From Chitinophagaceae bacterium UBA3961 (GTDB lineage: Bacteria; Bacteroidota; Bacteroidia; Chitinophagales; Chitinophagaceae): a stretch of DNA of 17,346 bases. Below the pieces are notes generated by a model, which saw only the letters and a program-made list of their open reading frames with translations, had not been told where the DNA came from and searched no databases. Made by a program: the position numbers and the translations under genes. The stretch is from positions 1 through 17,346 of the forward strand of contig DGDD01000030.1 of the NCBI GenBank assembly GCA_002385265.1, given 5' to 3'. This document shows, in pieces, positions 1-7,088 of this stretch (the stretch's first letter is position 1; every line of letters starts with the position of its first letter).

Positions 1-1
1 T

Positions 2-409
2 ACATCTTTTTGGTCTATTGATCCCGCTGCAAAAGCATATCGCTATCAGTTTAAAGCAAAAGAGGCAGCACCCGTTCCTGCACCTGTTGTATCAGCCGTT
101 TCCCAGACCCCAAAAAGCGAAGATTTTGAAATGCTCAGTTCTGAAGAGAATTTAGCAATGTTGTTAAAAACGATGGATGAAAAGAAAGAACAGATATTTC
201 GTTTTGGAAAATTTTCTGTGATGTTTGCGCAACAAGAAGACTTCACTGAGAACGAACTGAGTAGGTTGAAAGCCCATTCGAATTTTCACAAGATCGAACG
301 ATTTGCAAAGTTTTCAAAAGGTCCAATATATATTGTGACGATGAAGACTAGAAGCTTGGGCTTCTTTAAATCTATCATTGATTTAATTCGATCAAAAAAT
401 AACCGTTAA
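2..409 (+). CDS. Hypothetical protein, 5' end cut by window edge
   Basis: The frame is open from base 2 and ends with TAA at 407-409, so only the C-terminal 135 residues are visible. They start with an aromatic/basic stretch, then an Ala-Pro-Val-rich linker (about residues 23-36), then a charged helical segment rich in Glu and Lys (about 42-65), and end in a basic tail. I do not recognise the family. A methionine at base 131 could serve as a start, but the frame stays open and protein-like upstream, so I treat the gene as continuing to the left. It ends 12 bases before the next gene on the same strand, which suggests co-transcription and possibly joint function. No signal peptide or membrane segment is visible in this part. 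Confidence 0.6.
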   Translation, partial: TSFWSIDPAAKAYRYQFKAKEAAPVPAPVVSAVSQTPKSEDFEMLSSEENLAMLLKTMDEKKEQIFRFGKFSVMFAQQEDFTENELSRLKAHSNFHKIERFAKFSKGPIYIVTMKTRSLGFFKSIIDLIRSKNNR

Positions 410-421
410 ACCAGCACCAAC

Positions 422-1534
422 ATGTCAAAAAAATTGATGCCAAATTTAAAGCCTGCGGGTTACAGAAAAGACGTGGAATTTTTCTATAAGAGATCTATTA
501 TGGATGACCCTGAAGCTCCGGTTGTAGCCGTTGGATATGATTTCGGAGAAGGAGTAGAATACCAATCGGCCAATAGCAAGGAGGAATACGATGCCGGCTT
601 TCCAAAAGCCTGGGATGAAGCACTATTGAATTTGAAAGAAGTGGCTGTAAATGTGGAGCATCAGGAATATGAAGGAGTGAAACTAGCATTTGTATCGGGT
701 CATGAATACGCTGCTGAAAAAATATTGGACATGGATTTCATGAGGGAAGTGGTTTCTAATTTAGGATTCCATACTGCAATGGTAGGTATACCCTTTAAAG
801 GACTGATGATTGTAACCGATGCCAATTCATCGCTACGCTTTAAGTTTCCTAATGTGATAAAGCAATATTATGAGAATCCGCAATCGCCAGCTATTAGTCC
901 GAATGTGTTCATGATTCAAGATGGAGATATTTTAGGAATGGGTGGAGAGAAGGTTGGAGAAGGATCTGAAAATAGCACCGGGGGTAATTTTTTGATAAGT
1001 GAATCGAGCGAGCACAACTATAGCATTAAATGCAATGCATCTTCACCTGAAGAAATTTTAGAAGTGGTGAATGCTACATACAATCAGATTTTATTGGGTA
1101 TCATGGCGAAAAAGGAGTTTGGTGGCTATATTGATTACCGAATGGAGTCTGCTAAACCATTGAGTCCAGCTTTGATGGACAAGTGCTTGAGTGTGGCGAA
1201 GCAAATTGAGGAAAATGAAATGGCGCAGCTTATGGCCGAGGCAACTGCAAAGAATAGAGTAAGTGTACGATTCTTCTACAACGGCAATCAAATTGCAGGG
1301 CAAACAACTGCGGTCAAAGAAGATCCTGTATTGGTTCCCGATTACAATAGGTTTACTGAACAAGATTTGAATGACGAGTTCTTTGCCTTACTGAAGATTC
1401 CGGGCGCTGCAACTAGTGTGGAAGCCTTAACAAAAATGACGGCTCTGATGAAAGAATATGAGTCGAGGGGTTTGGCAATGCCCGATCCTAAGAATCCACC
1501 TAAAAGTAAGAAGTGGTGGGAGTTTTGGAAGTGA
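422..1534 (+). CDS. Conserved hypothetical protein, DUF1444-like
   Basis: This is a 370-residue soluble protein without signal peptide or membrane segment. The first half (about residues 30-170) contains beta-rich segments ending in an 'ISPNVF..DGDILG' stretch. That resembles the core of DUF1444 (YtpQ-like) proteins, where a hydrophobic strand run is followed by a 'sP.lf...DG' motif; this is pattern memory and not a search result. The second half is mainly helical (about 215-280), and the protein ends in a Trp-rich tail (WWEFW) after a Pro/Lys stretch. The ATG at 422 lies 12 bases after the previous stop, so the two genes probably form one transcription unit. The TGA stop is followed at once by purine-rich repeat sequence. 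Function is unknown. Confidence 0.75.
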   Translation: MSKKLMPNLKPAGYRKDVEFFYKRSIMDDPEAPVVAVGYDFGEGVEYQSANSKEEYDAGFPKAWDEALLNLKEVAVNVEHQEYEGVKLAFVSGHEYAAEKILDMDFMREVVSNLGFHTAMVGIPFKGLMIVTDANSSLRFKFPNVIKQYYENPQSPAISPNVFMIQDGDILGMGGEKVGEGSENSTGGNFLISESSEHNYSIKCNASSPEEILEVVNATYNQILLGIMAKKEFGGYIDYRMESAKPLSPALMDKCLSVAKQIEENEMAQLMAEATAKNRVSVRFFYNGNQIAGQTTAVKEDPVLVPDYNRFTEQDLNDEFFALLKIPGAATSVEALTKMTALMKEYESRGLAMPDPKNPPKSKKWWEFWK

Positions 1535-1868
1535 GGGGGTGAAAATAGGAAGAGGAAATACAAAAAAAGAAGAGGGGGAGTATAGGAGGGAGGAGGGAAG
1601 ATGGAAGATAGAGGAAGGGAGGAAAGGCGGAGAGACTGCCAGCGCTGCGAAAACGCTGCGATCGCTGCGCCGCTGCGGTAAAAGAACAATTAATTACGAG
1701 ACTGATATAATTTCAGCTCTAATCTGTGAATCTGTTTTAACTGGTGGTATCTGTGGTAAAAACTAAGAAGAAGAAAATCTTTGCGAAACCTTAGCGGCCT
1801 TGGCGGTCTCTGCGGTGAAGTGCCAAGCAGCGAAGCTGTACAAAACTCAATAACTAAAAACTCAGCAC
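1535..1868 (+). repeat. Intergenic mosaic repeat island A
   Basis: No gene is supported here. Modules in order: purine-rich GGAGG/GAAGA sequence (1536-1630); tandem GCTGCG hexamers at 1644, 1655, 1664 and 1672 followed by AAAAGAACAATTAATTA (about 1631-1696); an AATCTGTG...ATCTGTGGT module (1719-1764); a 'CTTTGCG...CTTAGCGG...CTGCGGTGAA' module (about 1777-1819); a CAGC-GAA-GCTG hairpin with CAAAACTCAATAACT (about 1823-1866). The same modules recur in islands B (11369-11756), C (12966-13474) and D (15529-15745). Short open frames crossing this stretch are low-complexity and not protein-like. Confidence 0.8.
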
Positions 1869-1895
1869 TTGATCTAAAGGTGAATACTCTCAACC

Positions 1896-2393
1896 ATGCA
1901 AAATAGCCCCATCATTAAACCCTCTACCTCCAACTTTGATCGAATACTACGACTCATTTCTTACGCATTCTTTGCATTGCTATGGGGAGCAACCCTCTAT
2001 GCATGGTACAGCTTACCCGAAACCATCCCAGTCCATTTTAATTTCAAAGGAGAAATTGATAGACAGGGATCGAAGAACAATTTGTTGATTTTACCCTTGC
2101 TTGGCAGCTTTATTTTTATCATTATAAGCTTGCTTGTTCGTTACCCGCACAAATTCAATTATACAGTACCCATAACAGAAGAAAATGCAGCAAAGCAATA
2201 TGCCAATGCCATACTTATGATGCGTTGGTTATTGGCGGCAGTAATGATCATTCTTTTTAGTTTGGTATTGGGTACGATTTTGATTGTTCAAAAAATTGAT
2301 ATCAATATCAGTTATTTATTGTTACCACTTATTCTTGGACTCCTTTCTTTGCCAATGCTTATATTCATTATACGTTCCTTTAAGTTGAAGTGA
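1896..2393 (+). CDS. DUF1648 domain membrane protein
   Basis: A 165-residue integral membrane protein with about four hydrophobic helices (roughly residues 17-37, 66-82, 107-130, 138-160). Between the first two helices sits the DUF1648 signature 'W..LPETIPVHFNFKGEIDRQGSK'-like segment (residues 36-59): Leu-Pro, Ile-Pro, His-Phe, Gly and an Asp ahead of Gly-Ser-Lys. DUF1648 occurs in SdpI-type immunity and signalling proteins and in many uncharacterised membrane proteins, so this does not fix a function. The ATG at 1896 is the first in frame and lies about 30 bases after repeat island A, so any promoter must be inside or just after the repeat. The next gene starts 70 bases downstream behind its own promoter-like sequence. 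Confidence 0.8.
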   Translation: MQNSPIIKPSTSNFDRILRLISYAFFALLWGATLYAWYSLPETIPVHFNFKGEIDRQGSKNNLLILPLLGSFIFIIISLLVRYPHKFNYTVPITEENAAKQYANAILMMRWLLAAVMIILFSLVLGTILIVQKIDINISYLLLPLILGLLSLPMLIFIIRSFKLK

Positions 2394-2408
2394 AAAGTTA
2401 ACTACTGA

Positions 2409-2443
2409 TTTGCGTGGTTCCTCTTGCTCATATTGTATCTTTG
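2409..2443 (+). promoter_or_regulatory. Possible Bacteroidota promoter for the TauE/SafE gene
   Basis: TTTG at 2409-2412 and TATCTTTG at 2436-2443, the latter an exact match to the Bacteroidota -7 consensus TAnnTTTG. The spacer is 23 bases, slightly longer than the usual 19-21, so the upstream box is the weaker part. The predicted transcription start near 2450 favours the ATG at 2464 over the in-frame TTG at 2410, which lies inside the promoter. Confidence 0.5.
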
Positions 2444-2463
2444 TGGTTTCAAATCAACTCTAT

Positions 2464-3243
2464 ATGCTACTTATTGGAATGGCCATTGTGGGTATTGTGG
2501 CGGGGATTATGTCAGGATTGTTTGGCATAGGTGGAGGTATTGTGATTGTACCAACGCTGGTTGCATTGCTGGGCATGGATTTGTTAACTGCCAATGCCAC
2601 TTCTCTAGCAGCGATGTTATTGCCGGTGGGTATTCTAGGGGTAATCAATTATTACAAAGCCGGGTTGATCAATATCAAAGAATCACTGCTTATTTCAATT
2701 GGATTATTTGGTGGTTCTTATTTAGGGGCCGAATTGGCGCTTCATGTGGAGGTTCATTTGTTAGCAAAATTCTATGCGCTTTTTTTATTGTATGTAGCTG
2801 TAAGTTATTTAGACCTTCCCTCTTATTTTAAAAAGAAACAAGAAACGCCAGCCACCATTGAAACTAAAGAAAGGAGGCAGTTCAATGTATTTCAATTCAT
2901 TTTGCTTGGATTAGCAGCGGGTATCATTGCCGGTATGTTTGGAAAGGGGGGAGGATTGGTAATTGTTCCGGTTCTAATCAAGTTTTTCCAATACGAACCA
3001 AAATCAGCCACCGCCACTTCATTGGCAGCACTTCAATTACCGGTAGGTTTACCGAGTGTAATAGTATATGCGAATGATGGGCACTTAAATTTGACCTATG
3101 CAGCGCTAATGGCAGCTGGAATTGTAGTAGGAGTGTTCTTCGGATCCAAATTTGCCATTAAGTTAGAAGTGAAAACTTTTAAAAAGATTTACGCCGTTTT
3201 TTTGGCAATGGTAGCGGTGTACATGGTGATCAAATATTTGTAA
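2464..3243 (+). CDS. TauE/SafE family anion permease
   Basis: A 259-residue polytopic inner-membrane protein of the TauE/SafE family, whose members move sulfite, sulfonates or related organic anions. It shows the internal duplication typical of the family: 'GIGGG..IVP' (residues 21-30) followed by 'ATSLAA..LPVG' (45-56), and again 'GKGGG..IVP' (160-169) followed by 'ATSLAA.QLPVG' (184-195). About eight hydrophobic helices surround a charged cytoplasmic loop near 122-138. I chose ATG 2464 instead of an upstream in-frame TTG at 2410, because the extra 18 residues are not membrane-like and overlap a promoter match. The substrate cannot be read from sequence. A second, more divergent member of the family is encoded at 7400-8131 on the other strand. 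Confidence 0.88.
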   Translation: MLLIGMAIVGIVAGIMSGLFGIGGGIVIVPTLVALLGMDLLTANATSLAAMLLPVGILGVINYYKAGLINIKESLLISIGLFGGSYLGAELALHVEVHLLAKFYALFLLYVAVSYLDLPSYFKKKQETPATIETKERRQFNVFQFILLGLAAGIIAGMFGKGGGLVIVPVLIKFFQYEPKSATATSLAALQLPVGLPSVIVYANDGHLNLTYAALMAAGIVVGVFFGSKFAIKLEVKTFKKIYAVFLAMVAVYMVIKYL

Positions 3244-3246
3244 CAC

Positions 3247-3277
3247 TTTGTGTTCTCTTCGCAGAACCTTATTTTTG
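3247..3277 (+). promoter_or_regulatory. Bacteroidota-type promoter
   Basis: TTTG at 3247-3250, a 19-base spacer, then TATTTTTG at 3270-3277. Both boxes match the Bacteroidota consensus (TTTG, N19-21, TAnnTTTG) exactly. The predicted start of transcription is near 3283, giving about a 20-base leader before the ATG at 3305. The -33 box begins four bases after the stop codon of the permease gene. Confidence 0.75.
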
Positions 3278-3304
3278 TGCTACACTTAAAATCAATCCTA
3301 TCAA

Positions 3305-3895
3305 ATGAATCGAATCCTGCTGCTTTTGAGTATTGTGATCTTTTCTTCTTTCACTTCGAAACCCAAGAGCTATCAAGACGCTCTAAATCAACTCTTTTTT
3401 GGTATTCAAATGAATTACGCGTCTCCAACTTTTGTTGGCGACTTCAAAAAACATCCCCTGCTTTGGTATGAACAACCGGTGGTAAAAAGAAGTTTGGAGG
3501 CAACGGTAGCGATGAATGATCCGGAAGCTACTTCGGTTACCTATGAGTTCAAAATGAAAGAAGACCCCATTTCAACGATCAAAGCCACGGCAGGTAAAAT
3601 TGAATTGTCTGTTGCGTCTTTTAATAAAAAGGAAAAGATCATTGGTTTGAACTGGCAGATGAGTGTAGAAACTGCCGCAGAAGCACAAGAATTTTATAAA
3701 GCTTTGGTAGAGCATTTTGGCGACTACTGTGAAATCACCAGCAGAGAGAAAGAAGCCGATGAGCTTCAATCCGCCGTTTTTATTTCTAAAGAAACTGCAC
3801 CTGAAGGAATGAAACAACTTTCTGTTTTGATCACGAAGTCTATCAATGGAACCGGCTATGATATTTTTATCGTTCCGGGCAGCAGTTTTGAATAA
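3305..3895 (+). CDS. Secreted hypothetical protein
   Basis: A 196-residue protein with an N-terminal hydrophobic segment (residues 3-16) ending in Ser/Thr-Ser, which reads as a Sec signal peptide; the mature part is probably periplasmic or extracellular. The rest is soluble and mixed alpha/beta: an aromatic-rich stretch near 30-55 (WYEQP), alternating strand-like segments around 60-120, and a helix near 120-135. I do not recognise the family. The ATG at 3305 fits well with the exact-consensus promoter ending at 3277, which suggests it has its own transcript. A small membrane protein gene follows after 32 bases and may share it. Confidence 0.65.
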   Translation: MNRILLLLSIVIFSSFTSKPKSYQDALNQLFFGIQMNYASPTFVGDFKKHPLLWYEQPVVKRSLEATVAMNDPEATSVTYEFKMKEDPISTIKATAGKIELSVASFNKKEKIIGLNWQMSVETAAEAQEFYKALVEHFGDYCEITSREKEADELQSAVFISKETAPEGMKQLSVLITKSINGTGYDIFIVPGSSFE

Positions 3896-3927
3896 TTGAC
3901 TACCTTGTAGGAACAAATTTCTCTTAC

Positions 3928-4251
3928 TTGGTTGCAATTCGAATCATCTCTATTTTTCTAGCCTTGTTTTGTGGGGTACTCACCGTCGGGTTTTACCGAG
4001 AGTGGTTTCATGTGGGTATCGATGGTGGCATTACTGCTTATCCTTGGGGTCAAATAGCCGATAATCCTTGGTACTATTCCACGCCGCAAGTATATGCCAA
4101 GTATCAATTACTCTGCGCGGGAATCTTTTCCGTTTATCTGCTGTTTTGGTTTCACGCATTCTATACCTATAACAACCTAAGAATCAAGTGGTCGGTGGTT
4201 TTAGGTATCGTTTTGATATTCCTGCAGTATTTCTCAGGGAAAGTTGCGTGA
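3928..4251 (+). CDS. Small three-helix membrane protein, TTG start
   Basis: A 107-residue protein with three hydrophobic helices (about residues 4-20, 62-80, 88-102) and an aromatic- and Gly-rich loop between the first and second (contains YPWGQIADNPWYYS). Not recognised. There is no ATG or GTG in frame between the upstream in-frame stop (3889-3891) and the first helix, so TTG at 3928 is the only reasonable start. It lies 32 bases after the secreted protein's stop, so it may be read from the promoter at 3247-3277. The next gene is convergent, on the other strand, 78 bases away. Confidence 0.6.
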   Translation: MVAIRIISIFLALFCGVLTVGFYREWFHVGIDGGITAYPWGQIADNPWYYSTPQVYAKYQLLCAGIFSVYLLFWFHAFYTYNNLRIKWSVVLGIVLIFLQYFSGKVA

Positions 4252-4329
4252 ATGAATGATCTATTGCTGCCCTCTTGGTCATAATCGCAAGGGAATTTAT
4301 TCATGATCGTTATTCGTCAACAGCTTTGC

Positions 4330-5436
4330 TTAGCAACCTTCCATTCTTCGAATATTTACAATTACCCCATTGTCTAATCGAAACAAGCCTCCTGAAAAGC
4401 CCAACCAGATGTTTCCATTGGCATCTTCTAAAATCGACTGCACATGGTTTTTGGTAACTCCTTTGGTTTCTTTGTAATTCGTGAAGCTGGTTCCATTGTA
4501 TTTACTAACGCCACCACCTAAACTAGTAAACCACAGGTTACCGGATCGGTCTTCATAGATGCTCCAAATTGAAGAATGACAAAGCCCCTGTTCCACACCA
4601 ATACGAGTGTACTTTCCATGGCTATAGTTTGTGACACCTGCATCTTCCGAAGCGAACCAAATTGCTCCCTTGCGATCTTGAACAATATTGGTTACCCTAT
4701 CAGAGGCCAGCCCTTCTTCTTTTCCAATATGTTGAATCGTGTTCCCATCATACTTGTAAGCCCCCGATCCGTCGGTTCCAAACCAGATAGCTCCATCCTG
4801 ATCTTCCATAATAGACCAAACCAAATTCCTGCTGACAAGTGGTTGAACGGTCGATTTTGCTAATGGTAATTCGAATTTGGTGAATTTCGTTCCGTCAAAT
4901 TTCAAAACACCACCGGCTGTACCTAGCCAGAAGATTCCCTTGCGGTCAACCTTCATACTCCATATTTCATCGTAGGCGGGTCCCAAGTTGGCACTGAAGC
5001 GCGTGTAACTATGCTTAATGTACTTCGTGATTCCATTGTTGGTGGCAAACCACATGGCCTGGTTACTGTCTTCCCAAATGGCTCGAACCGTAGAACCACT
5101 GAGTCCTCTTTCTAAAGAGAAGTATTCAAATTCATTGCCTCTCATTTTTACCACCCCATCGCTATTCGTTCCTAGCCAAAAAGATCCGGTTTTGTCCTGA
5201 AAAATGGTTCGAATGTATTTGCTCACTTGCCTTGGGTCGGTTGGTTTTTTCCACTTTTGATCGAGAATATTATCGAACCAAAGCGCCGATTTTGATGGTA
5301 CATGTACTTGTGAAAATGCTACTGCGGGTAGATCCTTATCCATGGCAGTTGAGCTTGTTTTTGAACTGTCTTGGCCATTGCAAGCACAAGTAAGACCTAT
5401 CATCAAAAGAGCAATAAAGTGTTTCATGACATTCAT
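4330..5436 (-). CDS. Seven-bladed Reg_prop beta-propeller lipoprotein
   Basis: A 368-residue lipoprotein. Residues 1-19 form a short hydrophobic signal ending in a lipobox-like L-T-C-A-C, with Cys19 the likely lipidated residue. Seven repeats follow, each centred on a '(I/L/M/F)W(F/L)(G/A/T)(T/S)...GGV..(Y/F)' strand; the key Trp residues are 87, 129, 170, 218, 260, 302 and 344, a spacing of about 42 with one 48. These are Reg_prop (two-component regulator propeller) blades, and seven make one closed propeller. In hybrid two-component sensors of Bacteroidota such propellers usually come in pairs ahead of a Y_Y_Y domain and a kinase; here the propeller stands alone. The gene is divergent from a membrane-bound winged-helix regulator 124 bases away, suggesting a sensor-regulator partnership. 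A second Met at residue 4 is an alternative start. Confidence 0.88.
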   Translation of the reverse strand: MNVMKHFIALLMIGLTCACNGQDSSKTSSTAMDKDLPAVAFSQVHVPSKSALWFDNILDQKWKKPTDPRQVSKYIRTIFQDKTGSFWLGTNSDGVVKMRGNEFEYFSLERGLSGSTVRAIWEDSNQAMWFATNNGITKYIKHSYTRFSANLGPAYDEIWSMKVDRKGIFWLGTAGGVLKFDGTKFTKFELPLAKSTVQPLVSRNLVWSIMEDQDGAIWFGTDGSGAYKYDGNTIQHIGKEEGLASDRVTNIVQDRKGAIWFASEDAGVTNYSHGKYTRIGVEQGLCHSSIWSIYEDRSGNLWFTSLGGGVSKYNGTSFTNYKETKGVTKNHVQSILEDANGNIWLGFSGGLFRLDNGVIVNIRRMEGC

Positions 5437-5473
5437 TTAGATTTCGAAAATACGTTAGGGATCCATCAGTAAG

Positions 5474-5536
5474 GGTAAAAGCTGTGTAAATTCCCCTGTA
5501 AAACGGTGTAAATTCTTCTTTACATCAGCACTTTAC
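5474..5536. promoter_or_regulatory. Phased GTAAA motif cluster, candidate operator
   Basis: In the 124-base gap between two divergent genes, GTAAA occurs on the plus strand at 5474, 5486, 5498 and 5508 (steps of 12, 12 and 10), and in reverse orientation (TTTAC) at 5519 and 5532. Two of the sites extend to the identical decamer GTGTAAATTC (5484-5493 and 5506-5515), 22 bases apart. Head-to-tail repeats at 10-12 base steps are the typical target of OmpR/PhoB-type winged-helix proteins, the class of DNA-binding domain encoded immediately downstream. Confidence 0.5.
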
Positions 5537-5560
5537 AAATTGTTGGGCGTAATTTTAAGC

Positions 5561-6565
5561 ATGAATTGGAAAAGGCCCCTTGTCATCAGCACCATCGTAA
5601 TTTTGTTAGCTCTTTTGGGCTTTGCATCCAAGGAGGGTAAGGGATCGGAATTTGACGAAGCAAAAGACTTGATTATAATGCGCCAAATTGCGCACAAAGT
5701 GCTTCGTAGTGCCGGTGACAGTACCACAAGAATTCTCAGTGTCAGCAAACTCGAGGACGGCAAATTTGAAATTCCTTTTCAAACCAGTTTCTCATTTACC
5801 CCCGATTCATTGGTGAAAACCATTGATCAAGTAATTCGGGAGAATCATTTACCGGGCAACTATGTTGTGAATGTAGTAGAAGAAGCTTCCCAAAAAGTAG
5901 TGTTTGGGTATGCCATTTTCGAAAACAAGCAAAACGATATCATCCCTTGTACGGGTCGCGAACAACCTTCAAGAAAATACCTCATTACACTTCAATTTGA
6001 AGAAAAAAAGACTCAATGGGTGCCTTTTTTAGTCGTATTGGTAGGGGCCCTTGGCATTTGGTTATTAGTACGAAAAACTGCGAGCGCTTCGAAGCAAGAA
6101 CAGGAGGTCAAAATACCGTCTTCAGAGCAGATCAAAGAGAGTGCTAGTACTACAGCCCCCATTTATAACGAGCTAGAAGTGAACGAACAAAGCACTTCTT
6201 CAAACAAAGATCAACCGGAGGATAATGCTGCACCAGACGAAACCAAAGGAACTGAAATTGCTATAGGTAATTATACTTTTGAAATCGGCAAAGCACAGTT
6301 GCAAATCAATGAAAGTACTATAGAACTGACTGAAAAAGAAGCCAGGGTATTGAGTATTCTTGCTCGGCATTTGAATGAATTGGTAGATCGCAATCGACTC
6401 CAAAAAGAAATATGGGAAGATGAAGGTGTGATTGTTGGACGCAGTCTTGACGTATTCATTTCCCGATTGAGGAAAAAGCTGGAACTAGATCCTAAGGTGA
6501 AAATTAATAGTATACCGAAGAAAGGGTATGTGTTGCAAGTGTTAGAATATAATAACGAGGTTTAG
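5561..6565 (+). CDS. Membrane-anchored winged-helix transcriptional regulator
   Basis: A 334-residue one-component regulator. It has an N-terminal hydrophobic helix (residues 6-22), a probable periplasmic region (about 25-150), a second membrane helix (153-171), a long acidic Ser/Thr/Glu-rich linker (about 175-230) and a C-terminal OmpR/PhoB-type winged helix (Trans_reg_C, about 234-330). The last is shown by 'LTEKEARVLSIL', 'LVDRNRLQKEIW', the recognition-helix region 'VGRSLDVFISRLRKKL' and the wing 'INSIPKKGYVL'. It therefore resembles ToxR/CadC in logic, but with the DNA-binding domain at the C-terminus. I chose ATG 5561; two TTG codons at 5540 and 5543 in the same frame lie in the regulatory region. 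It probably senses an envelope signal, perhaps via the divergent propeller lipoprotein, and may bind the phased motifs just upstream. Confidence 0.85.
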   Translation: MNWKRPLVISTIVILLALLGFASKEGKGSEFDEAKDLIIMRQIAHKVLRSAGDSTTRILSVSKLEDGKFEIPFQTSFSFTPDSLVKTIDQVIRENHLPGNYVVNVVEEASQKVVFGYAIFENKQNDIIPCTGREQPSRKYLITLQFEEKKTQWVPFLVVLVGALGIWLLVRKTASASKQEQEVKIPSSEQIKESASTTAPIYNELEVNEQSTSSNKDQPEDNAAPDETKGTEIAIGNYTFEIGKAQLQINESTIELTEKEARVLSILARHLNELVDRNRLQKEIWEDEGVIVGRSLDVFISRLRKKLELDPKVKINSIPKKGYVLQVLEYNNEV

Positions 6566-6691
6566 TGGGAAGAATTGGAGATTGGGAATTGTGGTATTGA
6601 AATGAAGGGCCTTAAGCATTTTATAGCAAACTAGTTAATGAGCGATAGCACTACATAACAGTATCATCTTTTAGCCAAGCGTATCCTCCAA

Positions 6692-6778
6692 CCGATATTT
6701 TGAGTGGGTCCCACGAGGTCCCTGAGTATCCCGAAGGGATTATCGAAGGGCCGATGTGGGGGCCACGAAAAATATCGA
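6692..6778. repeat. REP-like palindromic element
   Basis: The ends are inverted: CGATATTTT at 6693-6701 pairs with AAAATATCG at 6769-6777, and pairing continues imperfectly inward (GTGG with CCAC). Inside are two perfect hairpins: GTGGG-T-CCCAC (6704-6714) and ATCCC-GAA-GGGAT (6728-6740). On the minus strand the core reads CCCTTCGA...CTCAGGGACC, a pattern I recall from many dispersed bacterial intergenic repeats. It lies between genes and encodes nothing evident. Confidence 0.65.
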
Positions 6779-6796
6779 ATGTTTAATAAAAAATAC

Positions 6797-6895
6797 GGCG
6801 TCATTCCGAACGACTGAGTTTGCAAAGCAAACGAAGGAGAGAGGAACCTCAAAGCGTGTTTTATAGAAATAATCCGATTTCGAAGCATTGGCGCC
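6797..6895 (+). repeat. GTCATTCC-type repeat, left copy
   Basis: Runs from CGGCGTCATTCCGAACGA through a TTTGC-AAA-GCAAA hairpin (6819-6831) and GAGAGGAACCTCAAA to GGCGCC at 6890-6895. The copy at 7089-7170 is the same element on the opposite strand. Both end in GGCGCC on the side facing the other copy. Confidence 0.7.
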
Positions 6896-6903
6896 TCATG
6901 CTA

Positions 6904-7058
6904 TTAAGTTTTAAGTAATTGAGTTGTTGAGTTTTTAAAGTTCTTGAGTTATCGCACTAGAGTCGCGTGGATCTAATGTTCACGCAACAATGCAAAAACA
7001 CCAATTCAAACCTGTGTCTTGTGCGAAGCCCCAAAACTTAATAACTCAAAAACTCACC
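6904..7058. repeat. Inner inverted pair of GAGTTTTT/AAAACTCA repeats
   Basis: TTAAGTTTTAAGTAATTGAG...GAGTTTTT at 6904-6952 is matched in reverse orientation by AAAACTTAATAACTCAAAAACTCA-type sequence at about 7033-7058. The same motif is found after the CAGC-GAA-GCTG hairpin in islands A and D. The arms are imperfect; the stretch between them (about 6953-7028) shows nothing recognisable. Confidence 0.55.
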
Positions 7059-7088
7059 AATGAGTTTAGTGAAAAAAATATTTTCAAA

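Noticed and set aside
1644..1677. Regular GCTGCG hexamers as a possible CRISPR or microsatellite
   Set aside because: Spacing is 11, 9 and 8 bases with no spacers of CRISPR length, no cas genes are nearby, and the cluster recurs as a module of the mosaic islands.
1458..1766. A 102-codon frame across the end of the DUF1444-like gene and island A
   Set aside because: Most of it is Glu/Gly/Arg-rich translation of the purine-rich and GCTGCG modules; overlaps a better gene.
2410..2463. TTG start at 2410 for the first TauE/SafE gene
   Set aside because: It would begin inside the promoter match, and the extra 18 residues are not like the family's N-terminus; ATG 2464 places the first membrane helix at the start.
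3250..3471. A 73-codon plus-strand frame overlapping the promoter and the secreted-protein gene
   Set aside because: It starts within the consensus promoter and overlaps a frame with a clear signal peptide.
5540..5560. TTG start at 5540 for the winged-helix regulator
   Set aside because: It overlaps the phased motif region, while ATG 5561 gives a normal Met-Asn-Trp-Lys-Arg start to the first membrane helix.
6664..6888. A 74-codon minus-strand frame
   Set aside because: It consists wholly of the palindromic repeats at 6692-6778 and 6797-6895; the apparent protein is repeat translation.
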